A model generated the notes under the pieces. It was not told where the DNA came from. It saw only the letters and a program-made list of their open reading frames with translations, and did no database searches. The translations under genes and the position numbers were made by a program. This document shows, one piece after another, positions 13,901 through 25,900 of a stretch of DNA of 64,000 nt. Numbering within the stretch: the first letter of the stretch is position 1; every line of letters starts with the position of its first letter. This DNA comes from Phorcus lineatus (lineage: Eukaryota; Mollusca; Gastropoda; Trochida; Trochidae): NCBI GenBank assembly GCA_921293015.1, contig OV121087.1:37927235-37991234 (forward strand). Direction: 5' to 3'.

Positions 13901-16900
13901 ACATTACACTTAGTCTTATATTTAGGTTTTAAAGTCTGATATAGATTTTTATTTCTTCGGATGTTTTTTACTTCTTAAGCCTTTGTAACCATTGTTGGAA
14001 GAAGACATGCTAACTTCTTGTTTTATATGTAAGCCATCAAGCATACATAATTAAGTAATTAAATACTGATAAGCTATGGGGCCAGTTGTTAAATTTTAAA
14101 ACTTGTGTTTTCCAATCTGTCTTTAAAATATTTTCACACATTAAGTTTTAAAAGGAAAATGAATTTTTTTTGCTTTCCAGAAACAGTAGCACTGCAGCGC
14201 ATTCTGAAGAAAACTGCCGTCCCTAGCCAGTTCAAGTTGACGCCTGATACACCAGCTAGTGTTACTTCTAGAAGAAAACGCTTTGCAAAGCGATTCAAGA
14301 GAGATGTACCTACCTCTGTTTTGAGCAAGTCTGAAGATAACAGTTGTGATGTTGGTGTGATTGCTTGTTCAGAATTTGATGTTGGAGCAAATGAAACACT
14401 GCAGTGTGAACAGTCTTTAGATATTAATGAAGAAATTGAAAATGTTTTACCTACTGAACTTGTATCTTCAGAAACCCAGACCCCTAAACATGCCATGTTA
14501 TCAATTGAGAATTTCAGAAATGACAGTGCTGGTATTCATTTTTATACCGGCTTGGAGAATATTGAAAAGTTTTACTTCGTTCTGAACACTCTTGGCCCTG
14601 CTGCTTATTGTTTAGAATATTTGTACTTCAATGTATTGAACATTAACATTCCTGATCAGTTTTTTCTTGCACTCATCAAGCTCAGACGGCACAGTACCAA
14701 CTTTGAACTATCTCGTATGTTTGACATTTCAGAGGCCACTGTGTGCAATGTTTATTACACTTGGATCTTTTTCATGTACAATCAATGGAAGGAATTAAAC
14801 ATTTGGCCGCCACAAGAACTCGTACGGTATTTTTCTCCCTCAGGCTCCACACGACAATATCCTTCAACAAGAGTCATTGTAGACGGAACTGAGTGCCCAA
14901 TTAAGAAACCCAAAAATCCCAAGTCACAGCAGGCAACATTCTCCACGTATAAGACAGAAATACTGTCAAAGTATTAGTAGGTGCAAGCCCTGGGGGATTG
15001 GTTTCCTTTGTGTCCAGCTCCTATGCTGGAAGCACTAGTGACCGTCAGATTGTCGAGCGCTCTGGGCTCGTCACCCTGTGTGATCCAAAGGACAGCATCA
15101 TGGCCGACAAGGGATTCAATGTCCAAGATCTTTTTGCCAGCCACGATATCACTGTCAACATTCCCACTTTCTTCAAGAAGAGGAACAGGATGACAGGTGA
15201 CATTGTTGTCAGAGACAGAAGGATTACCAGCAAGAGAGTTCATATTGAACGGGTGATCGGTTTAGCAAAGACTTATAAAGTTCTTGTTGAACCAATGAAT
15301 GCTACCGAAACAAACTTGTCAGCTGAAATTATATTCATATGCTTCATGTTGTGCAATTTCAGGAACTGCATTGTGCCTAAAAGTGCCTAACAAGTACTAT
15401 GTACAAGTATTTCCCTTATCAAAGTGATAGAGTATGTTTCATAAATTTGTTGCTCAAATTAGAGTAAAAATATCATAAGCCTTAATTGAATTTGGTATCA
15501 CCTCTTTGAAAAATATATCTTTATCTCCTAATAACCAAAACAATGATGTATACTTGTTTCCAGCTGTAAATGGAAAACGACAAAATTAATGTTCAGAAGT
15601 CAAATTCTGCAAATAATAGATGTCCGGCCAGCTGAAAATAAGTTCCCAAAATGACATTTAACTAATTGGCACACAACATTGTATTGTATTCGATCACAAA
15701 TCTCAAATTAAATCTTTTTATTGTCGCTATACTGAACTGAGAAGTATTTAGAGGTTAATTTCAGAAACAACCACTACTTCTCTATCAAATATCATTGTGA
15801 AGTTATTTGTTAACTTCATTCAATATTGTCTAGCTATATAATTTGTGTGTAAATCTTTAATGCTTTACTTTTAAAGCAATTCATAGATGAAATGAAACAG
15901 TTTGACTTAGAAACTCTCATTGCAAGTTGTAAGCAATGAAGTAAGATAATTCCCCATATATTCATGAGGTTTCCATACAACTAGGAATTAATAAACAAGA
16001 AATAAATTGTCAAGAATGCAGAACATTTAATAACAACAGGGAAAACAGTTAAAATATTTCATTGATGATTGTATTGATCATGCTCATTTTCACATCTAAA
16101 AATGACATTTTGCAAATTGTCAAGCATATTTTTATAATCTACAATGTTTATACATCTCATGGACCCTGCAAATAGTTTCTTTGCCAATTCAATGTTACAA
16201 AACTTGCATAGATGTCACAACAAGGTAACAGGAGCTAAACACTTCTGAATTTTTTTAACTAGAGTGTTTTAATGGCACTATTAAGAAATGTGAATAAAGA
16301 ATGTATGAGATCAGTAACAGTTCATTTTGTAATGAAGATTTTTGCACATATATAACAAAGTCTCTGTTCATGAGTGACTTCTTTTAGCCTAGCAAAAGGC
16401 AATTAGTCACCCTGACCTCATATACGGTCAATAGGGGTGTGACTATACAAATATTTCACGATATCTCATTATGATACAATTCATAACGAGACCGTGACAG
16501 ATACACTATTTTGATGGATTAATGATAAAAAGAGAGATTAACTTTTAACAAGTGCCTTCATTTTAAGGCAAAATACACAATTTTTAAGTCAATGATACAA
16601 GGATACACAGACTGTATAAAGATTCAAATAACATCAGATTAAGTATCATGATTCTTGATATTAGGATATATCTTCACAGCTTTACAGTTAGAAATATTGG
16701 AGAAGAAATATTTTAATATACTAATGCATATTTTGGAATAAGATAAATATTCTACCATGACATTTTAAAATCCTTGTTTTTGATTGGTTTATTTCATCGT
16801 CGAATCTACGTTCGAACATGATTTTTTAGATAGCCGATTAACCGTGTTTGAATACATCTGCCTCAAAGCTCTATGCAAAGAGAGACGCAACAGCACTGTG

Positions 16901-19900
16901 CGGAGTTTGACGCTCTACCGCTAAACATTATGAAAACGTGCTTTTGATAGCCTTCTGCTACCAATTACCATTAGGCATACATACTTCTTAACGCTTATAT
17001 AAACAGTCTACTACTCCATCACATGATTTGTTTTCATTAATGTGGAAAACGTTTGATTTCAAGCCGCGATGACTGGATCAGACTCGGCCACGATAGTTTT
17101 CATTCTAACACTGTGACGTCATGGGCTTGTGCAGTGTGACATGACGTCACCAGACTGATCACGTGATCAGCTAAGGAATTCGGTATCGGCCATTTTGTTT
17201 GAGGTGATTCAGTACATTTTGGAAGTCAAATTCTCATGTTTTATGCTGGTGCAATGAGTTTCAAGAAAAACTCAATGCTCTGACTTGTTAACTTGACAAT
17301 TCTTTTATTCTTAACGTTCCCTACTCTATTTTTTCACTTCAATAAAAGTTTAGGTGTTACCCATTCTACCTAATTCAAATGGAAATGCCTATGACCGCGT
17401 CACACCTAAACTTTCGCGACATCAAAGAAATGTAATTTAAAAGTTTGTTAACTCGTCATGGTAGAATGGAGATAAACCAATTGTGTTTTAGTTTTTGTGT
17501 GATTCGAACGTAGATTCGAAACCTGTTGATTTTAAATTCGAAGCCTCACGCTACGCGTTCGGCTCCGAATGAAATCAACAGGTTTCGAATCACAAAAAAT
17601 TAAAAACACAATAGGTTTATCTCCTAATTAGAAATGGAACAGTTGATGATGGAACTACTTAGTGCCATGTGCTATAATATTTGTACTAGCTTTGATTCAA
17701 CTTAGTAAGATTTGTAAAAGTATTTTTCAAGAAGAGTTGGCTCAAAGTATTCACTGTTAAATGACTTAAGCTTTTGTAACATTGTCACAATAAATTCATC
17801 ATCTCTCTGAATTCTTATGTACTTGATATCAGCCAATGTGTACACTATCAAGTCACAAAATAGTCTCTCTGAGCAGAGGAGCTGTCCCTGAATCTGAAAG
17901 TAGTACTCATGATTTTTATCAAGTGTGTAATCACAAGTACTCTGTTTTGTCTTGATGTAGGGGACTGTTATTGGTGTTATGAGTTTGTCCTTTGCTGTAT
18001 AAGGGCACTTTGCTTCACATATAATCTCGCTGTCAATCACACCATCAGGGGAAGCGCCAAGAAAACAATGAGACTTGCTGACAAAGATTCCACAGCTTTG
18101 CACAGTAACATTATGTTCCATCTCATACCTATGTATAGCCTCTTGTTCATACTTCTACCCGTGATTAATAGCATCTGATTTAATCTTTCTCTGTATCATC
18201 ATAGAAGATGCAAGTTTGTGTAGGTCAGTCCTATGAGTTGCCTTGCAAACTCGACCAAAATTGGAAGATTGGATCCTTATAAGTCTCTCTTCATGCCAGG
18301 TTTGATTGCAATTTTGCCCCTTGGTTTTACACTGTATGGCCTCCCTTACATCATCAGTGATGCTGCAGACACCTAAGTGTTGCAAGAAACTGCACTCTGG
18401 TGTATTTTGGAGATAATCATGGTCGTGGGCAACTGCGCGTGCATTAGCTGGTGTAAATAGCTGAAATATTGGCACTTTTGAAATTCCCTTGTAATTCAAA
18501 CAAATATTTTGGAAGTATGAACCATAGGCAGGATTATTTCTGTAGATGTTTGGTCGAGGATCAAATGATGTGGAGATGCTTTCACTAGAACCTGGCAGGT
18601 TTATTTCACAAGCTTTGAGGGGTGATCCTGTGAATTTCTTTGCTTTGTGAAATGACTGTAGTCTCTGAGTACAAGTCTCTTCAACTCTAACAATCCCAGA
18701 AGCTTGAAAAACACTGCAGGCATACAACACTGCATACACATGCTTACAATGGGCATAAGGTCCCATCCCTGATGCACACTCACACTGAGCCTCATGAATA
18801 TGCCCATCCGCCTGAATTGAAATATCTACAAGATAGGTAACATGCTTCTTCATTTCGGCTCTGCATGAACTCCGAACAAAAAACAGCTGGCCATTAGAGC
18901 AAGAACGCAGAAATGTAAGATACTTTTCTCTGTAGAGATTTTTTGCATCATCTTGTAAAGTTTTGTCAAAAGTTTCAAGATAGAGTTTTATTTTGCAAAG
19001 GTCTATTTGAGGAATTACCTTGTCACTATTTAGGTCAGTATACAGGCTCAAGTCGGGTTTTGATATATCATATTCAATGAATGATTCTGTTTCCGGCTGT
19101 CCAAAGTTGTGATTTCTGTCATAGGATTCTAGTCTGGAAATAAAATGATTTTTGTCATTAATTGATCAACATTGTGAATAGTGAAATGAACTTTAATAAA
19201 ATGGAAGTTTAAAAAGATGTAAAAGTTTGATAAAAGAAAGCTAAGCTCTGAGTACCCGCTGGTAACCTGTTTTCATGGTACAGTTTGTATTTACAAATGA
19301 TGTCTTTTCTTGCTAACCCCTTATTAGATCATTCAATGACCCTGTAAAATATTTTAAACACATGTCAACATCAATTTTATGCTAATCCACACTACAATTT
19401 GTTTAAGTTGTTACCTGTGTTGTCATAATTTAAATTTATAAATGCCTTGAAAACAGGTGACACCAAATGAATAACTAAAATTGGCATCTGTTTTTAAACA
19501 AGATTTATCAAAAGGAAAAACATTTTTATTTATCATTAAATTTTGAAGAAAAGGAATTTTACACTCTATGATGATAGGGATGTTTTCCATTATCGGCAAT
19601 AACACTCATAGAAGTGCATTTAATAATACCACGGAAACAGGTAACACGAGTGTACAACATTTCATAGGTTGAAACCAGCACATTTCATGGGTTGAAACCA
19701 ACACATTTCATAGGTTGAAACCAACACATTTCATAGGTTGAAAACAATAATCATTATGATAATACTATAGAATTTCTTCAAAAATTTCTGAAAATTTGTC
19801 TTTGTTTGGAGGGAAAGAAACTAAAATCACCTTAATTTTACGTCAAACTGTTTATATTTTGTCGAGACCTAACGAAATACTTTTTTGACATTTTCGTTTA

Positions 19901-22900
19901 AGAATTCGTAAAATTGGCGGTAAAAACATTCTCGATGAATATAATTAATGAAACTGTGATTAAAACCTTAATCATTACTGTTTGAAACGCCGCTAATGGC
20001 TGAAACTTTGCCCAAGCGGCGTTAAACAATAACTCACTCACTCACTAATGTTTGAAAATGTTTCAACGTAATCTGTCTAATTTAAAAAACCCAACTGATC
20101 AGGCCCATGTTGAAATGCGAAGTCATATTCAGTGCGGACAAAACTTTTACGAAAGTGCATCGACTTACCTCTCAATCAATTCTTTGTTTCTTCCAGATAG
20201 TTTAGCTTTCCGTCTTCTCAACTCGGTTCTTAACTGGGGTAACGTAAAAGATCCATATTTATTTGACATATCGACTTTCACAATACGACACGGCTCATTT
20301 GCCTATGAATATGCAGCACCGGAAGTGTTACGAAGGACCAAGCTAAGTAGAGCGCCGCTAGCGACGGCAGGGGGAGACAACTGACTGAGGTTCCCCATTG
20401 TTTTTAGGGCTCACAAGATTACAAGAAGTGTTGTAGAGAGGGGCATTGGTCAACTAAAGCGGAGATTCCATGTCCTGCATGGGGAAATAAGACTTACATC
20501 TTCAAAGGAATCTAAGGTTTGTCAATGAGACCTTGTGGTGCTTTCATTTCATATATTATATAGGCAAAGATTTTATTATTTTTTGTCCATGTCCATGTTT
20601 TCCAAAGTGATCAGTAGCATGGGACACACTTGATTGCTGTGACTAAAATCAACTTCTCTATCACATATTACACTCTCCATTCTATAATGTTTTTGTGTCT
20701 TTTGAACATGGTGATGCAGAATTAATATTCTATTATTGATATTTTTCACATCAAACAAATGAATATTTTTCAGGTTGTGTTTGCATGTGCTGTCCTCCAC
20801 AACATCTGCAAAAACAGAAATATTTCTCTGCCTCCAGGACTTGACGGACACCCCGATGGACAAAGACCACTCCCTCAGCAACTTGTTCAACAGCCAGCAA
20901 ATGGTGTTCGATACCGCCAACAATTTGTCAACCTTCACTTCTAATCAAGGTACTCGATTTAGTAATAACTTTCACAGAATTTGCAATAACTACCACCTGT
21001 CTTATATTTCCCACTGTACAAATTACAAAACATTACTGTTAATTGAATAAAAATGACTACGCTTTATTTAGAATCAAAACCTCATTAAAATCAATCATTC
21101 TGATTTAAAACTGTGAAATTGAGTAAAACGTTAAATATAGATCAGTGATTAAAAATCATAGCATGAAAGCCAAAGCCTTCACAGCACTATATTGTAACAT
21201 ATGATAAGTTGCTATCAAATTGTTTAAGTCTTTCTTACAATGGAATTTTTTATCCTGGCATTAGTGAAAACTTTCTTACAAATTCTATACATTTTGACAA
21301 AAACACATAAATTTCTTTTTCATATTAATGAGACTTACATAAATAAATGTTACTTCAGACAATGTAAATGATTACAAGAGATAAATTTAAGAAGTTACAG
21401 TTTATTAAGGTATTCATCACCATCTCCTTTAAAAGGTATCACAGACTGAAAACTTGAATAGCAACTGTAACAACGCGGTGCAAAGAAAGTCTTAAGGACT
21501 ATTGCTACAGATGAGTTTAGTGAGGTGGGTGAGGTGAGTTGGAGTTTAAAGCCGCTTTCAAGATTATTTCACTTATATCGCGGCTGCTAGTATTATTGCA
21601 GGGAGAAAGCCCGCAACACCATTGTGGCTATGCATTGCGGTGAAACCTGCGAGCATCGGCTTGTACTGCGCTGAATTTCAGTGTAGCATTGCACCCAAAC
21701 CTGACTGCGTGTAGAACAGTTCTCTACTGCAGACAAAGTTGCCGAGCCCCTGGCGGGATTCGAACCAGGGACCTCCTGATCCGAAGCCGAACGCGCTAAC
21801 CACTGCGCTATCCCGCCCCCGATGAGTTTAGTTATTTAGTCTATAACATATAACAACTGTTCTGTCAATGAACAAACTGTAAAAATAGTGTGTATCAAAT
21901 GAAATGCAGACACACATTTTGGAGATCAAAAACTTTCAAGGAAACATTTCAAAATCATGTTTTAGATCTCAATACACATACAATTGACAAGTAGTATTGG
22001 CACAGAAATTAGATCATTCCGTCTATTTATAATGATATTATTTTCGGGCCCCCCAAATTGTTATCTTAAATGATTCTATTTTTCAAATCTATCTTCATGT
22101 TGCTCTGGATCTCTTTGATAACTTTGATATTAAATAAGATAAACATGTAAACTTTTTAAAATTCAGACATGAAACTTTTCTTCCAAATACATCACTTTTT
22201 ACTAAAAACAAAACATGTACAAATATTTTCAAAATTTTTAAAGACACACCTTCATATACTAAGCATCTCAAATGTGGTTCAATTCAGATGATTAGATTAG
22301 AAGTTATGAGCCGGATGGCTTTATCACAGTTTTCGCTTTATCACAGTTTTCTAACATTCACCAACTTTTTACCAAAAAAGTAAAACTTCCAACCTAATCT
22401 TTTTAAATTAATGATAACACTTACAAGTAACTATGTATTGCTCATCCAAATTTTATCAAAATAAGATAAGTTAAGAAGATATAAAGACAGGATTGGAAAC
22501 AAGTTTTCTACAGAGTACCAATTTTTTCCAATTAACACAAAATTGTACAAAAATATTTTCAAGATTACTTAATTTGTTTATCATGAAACATTACATACTT
22601 AAGAATTACTATGACAAATTTGAATTGAAACTACATGTATGTGCCAGACACAATGTATAACAGAAGGACGGACGGACAGACTGAGTCCATTCTAATACCC
22701 CCTATAACTTTATTCATGGAATAAAACTATGAATACATATTAACCTATCAATTACTTTTCACTGGTTATTTAAATTTTCTTAATTTCAAGTTGGTAATAC
22801 TTCAAATGAGCCTGTAAAACTTTCAGTTTCAGCTCCCTCTTCCTGTCTGTCACTGTAACAGGGACGGCCGCGGCAACTGGGAATGAACCAAGGTCTTGGG

Positions 22901-25900
22901 CAGGGTCCATAAAGTCAAGTTCCTCTCTGCTAGCGCTCTCATAAGGACTGAAACATGACAAATATTTTAACTGATCATAAAAATGTTTAAGTACTGTTAT
23001 AAACACAATAAGATAAACACAGAATTTCAGATGTTGATGTTCCAAAATAATTAACCAAAGCGAAATTGCAGTGATTAAAGAAAATTATTTGAAATGCTCT
23101 GTGATGCTTTGTTTAGTTATTGAATGATGTTGATGTTATTTGTCAAAGCTTTCTTAGAATTAATTTCATAAGATTGAGCTAGGTAGATTTTCTGTCATGA
23201 ATATTGTATTTATTAAGATAAAGTTTTACAATACAGGTTTCATAAATAGGACTGAGTTTAGTTCTTACTTATTAATGAAAACCAATTGAGTTAAATTGCA
23301 AGATATTCCTTGATCTAGTGATGGTCAATTTAAAGTAAGACATTCAAATTAGCATAACTTATCATGTTATTATATTTTTAATACCATAGTTATTATATTT
23401 TGACGTTTATATTACAAGACATGATTTAATGATTTGAAATATTTGTGTGACATTGAATTACCTGATAAACTGTAACTTTGTGGAATCAAACCCATCAACA
23501 ATGCCGCTTATCGAGACATTAGATTCCTCTAGGATTGATTCCACTGTTGATGCAACAGCCGACAGGGGAGCAGTACTTTGGCCACCACCTGAAATTATGC
23601 ATCCACAACTCGGATAGATTTTTATTCTTAAGTAACGGGATAACTTAAATGTGCATTTAATTCCTAAAACTAAGTTACTTGTTTTTCACATAGTTTTTTC
23701 TCCAATCAATGTATTTCTTTACTTTACCAGAAATAAGACAATTTGTTGTATTGTAATAATTTGACATTATTGATATACCATGAAAACAGATGACACCAAA
23801 TAAATTAGTAAAACTTGGCATCTGTTTTTGAATTGTCAACCATTTTTTACAAAATAATTAAATAGCTGTTTAATTAACATTAAACATTGGAAAATATGTA
23901 ATCTATCACTTTATGATGTTCAGGATGTTTGTTATTATCAACAATAAAAAATTTTTGACTGTATTTCTTTATACCACATAAACAGGTCACGTCATTCATA
24001 AAAACATTTTTATAGTGATACTTCCTAGAGGTATTTCAAAATGTTATTTTCATTTGCTCAGGCTTAATAAATCACAAGATTATTTTAAAACAATTCACTG
24101 TCTCATTTCATTCAGTATCAATTGTTTCTTTCAAGGATGATTAATATTTACATTTTTTTTACTGCTATTAAAAATATAATATTGATCACCACAACTTGTT
24201 TTGTATCCTTCTCATAGATAGATTGTATTGAATTTTTGCGATTCAGCCAACCTTTTCCGGTCATTCCTCTCCTGAAGGCTGCTATATCCTGTCTTGACTT
24301 AGATAATATGTTGTACCACTTCTTTTCTACCTCGTCAGACGATAGGATAACATGAGGGTGTGATACATTTAGCGATTCAGTAATCGTCAACTATGCCTTT
24401 TTCTTTTCCTCCGATTTAAGAAAATTTTCCTCTTATTACATCCTTTTTTGATTCCACTAACTGGAAAAGCGACAGACATTCATCACTTGTCCAGTTCGGT
24501 TATCTATTACCTTTTTTCGATACAATAGTATCATTCATTTTGATATCGTTTTTGTCAAACAAAACTTATGTAGCCTACAAAGTCCTCTGCTGTAAAGATC
24601 GCACGAGCTAAAAACGTGCAGATATTAATTTATTTACAAGCACCAAATTTAATATAAAAATAACTTTACTTACACTCATTTACAATCAATTTGATTGCTC
24701 AGCAAGCTTATTTCCGGTCACTCGATGTCAACAAACTAAACTCGACTCCGATTACTTTTCCGCGAGTGGTGCTAGCGCAAACGTCGCCATCACTACATCC
24801 GCACTAAGCTATAAATAACTTCAGGGAAACCGGGGTTTCCCTTGGTAAGAGCGCTAAGAATTTGCTTACGACTCCACTCTCATTCTTTTTTCTTTTTTTT
24901 CAATCTTTTTTATTCACTTCATTTTGATACAATCAACAAAGTTTTGTACATAACAGGAGCTAATATGTGGTATATTATTTTCCTCAGGTATGGCAAGACT
25001 TATATTCAACATATGGAAAACAAAGTAATAATTAAACAATTCATTCAGAAACAGCATTCATATATCAGTCTTAAGAATATTCCACTTTTTGTCAAAATAA
25101 TTCATGTTCAAATTTTTTCTAGCGATATATCTTTCAATGTGAAAAACGTCTTTCAGGACATTCTTATATATTGTGATATTAGGCTTTAAACCTTTAATGT
25201 TCATAACATAGATGTGACGTTTAGCTAGCAATACCATGTGATTCAACAAGTGGTTATTGGTGGTACAGAATAATATATCTTGGCTTGAGAGATCGGGAGT
25301 TTTATCTAGGGCACTCTTAATAAAGTGAATTCGTTCCAGAAGACTCTAACGATTGGACATTCAATATATACATGGTAAATATTCTCGTTACAACCACAAG
25401 ATTAGCATACATCATTATCAACTAGTTTAATTTTCAACAATTCTCGCTTAGTATAGATCACTCGATGAATAAATTTGTATTGGAATTCCGACAGCTTTGT
25501 GTCTTTTGTGGATTGTCTATATTCCAAAAATACCGACTTCCAATTGATATGGTCCTTAAGTTCGGTTTCCCATTTAAGACATGCTTTTGGAAAATTACAT
25601 TCACCATTACTAAGGTTATCGTAAAATAATCTTGATCCTTTCAAAGGCTTAATCATATCATTCCAAGGGGAACCTATTGGCAGATTTCTAATAGTAGAGA
25701 CATCTTGAGTTTGAATAACATCTCTCCAAGTTTTGGGCAGATTGATGATGACACGGTTTAGATCAAGGACTGTGCCTTTAATATCAAATTTTGCTTTGAG
25801 TTCTGCAAGTGTACAAAATACATTACCTCGACAAATATCTTTGACATGAATTATTCCTTTTTTGAACCAGTTGTTGATTATCAAATCTGTATTAAAACAT

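Larger units (their letters stand above)
17702..20269 (-). pseudogene. SAP-SWIM-YqaJ exonuclease gene of the ISL2EU element, one nonsense codon
   Basis: Exon 1 (20269-20169) starts MSNKYGSFTLPQLRTELRRR and continues KLSGRNKELIER, a SAP-type DNA-binding helix pair, ending at GTAAGT. Exon 2 starts at 19133 after TTTATTTCCAG and completes the same motif (RLESYD). Further on is a SWIM zinc finger (CECASGMGPYAHCKH, C-x-C...C-x-H). The YqaJ nuclease core follows: LGASPDGVID with Asp, ICEAKCPY with the E-x-K pair, and YYFQIQGQL with Gln. The stop is at 17702. One in-frame TAG at 18155-18157 lies between INHG and KYEQEA, where the frame is otherwise continuous. YqaJ enzymes are lambda-exonuclease-like; in these elements a role in end processing is inferred only. 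The intron (19134-20168) carries a Nin-SINE fragment and a 22-bp tandem repeat. Confidence 0.85.
12251..20402 (+). mobile_element. ISL2EU-type DNA transposon, two genes, about 8.15 kb
   Basis: Terminal inverted repeats of about 84 bases lie at 12251-12336 and 20319-20402. Both start AACAATGGG and share AACCTCAGTCAGTTGTCT, CTTAGCTTGGTCC and ACTTCCGG. TTT flanks each end, allowing a 2-3 bp target duplication. Inside are a THAP-DDE transposase on + and a SAP-SWIM-YqaJ exonuclease on -, facing each other. From memory, this two-gene layout is characteristic of ISL2EU/IS4EU elements. Each gene shows a single obvious disabling change, so the element is only lightly decayed. Confidence 0.85.
11236..20944 (+). 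pseudogene. HARBI1-type PIF/Harbinger transposase, split by an ISL2EU insertion in its intron
   Basis: Exon 1 (11236-11959) begins MAARVRRLRDFRV. It is broken by frameshifts (one near 11340, others near 11460 and 11620-11640) and an in-frame TAG near 11832. It still shows VIDGTQV with the first catalytic Asp, NRKNYHSLNVQ, and WPGATHDAQI with the second Asp. It ends PESNYN at a GT donor (11960). Exon 2 (20408-20516) joins in phase and holds VVERGIGQLKRRF, with the catalytic Glu. Exon 3 (20774-20944) starts VVFACAVLHNIC, typical of HARBI1, and ends in a TAA. In family members the transposase works with the Myb-like partner to bind and cut the ends. Intron 1 has been enlarged from about 300 bases to 8.4 kb by the nested element. 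Exons 2 and 3 are open; exon 1 is degraded. Confidence 0.85.

Noticed and set aside
14134..14496. 120-codon minus ORF
   Set aside because: Shadow of the THAP-DDE transposase exon.
20052..20384. 110-codon + ORF
   Set aside because: It overlaps the ISL2EU right end and the minus-strand SAP exon; the minus reading has the motif.
21735..21820. Functional tRNA-Arg gene
   Set aside because: The anticodon and T stems have mismatches, and the sequence continues into a SINE body with a target duplication.
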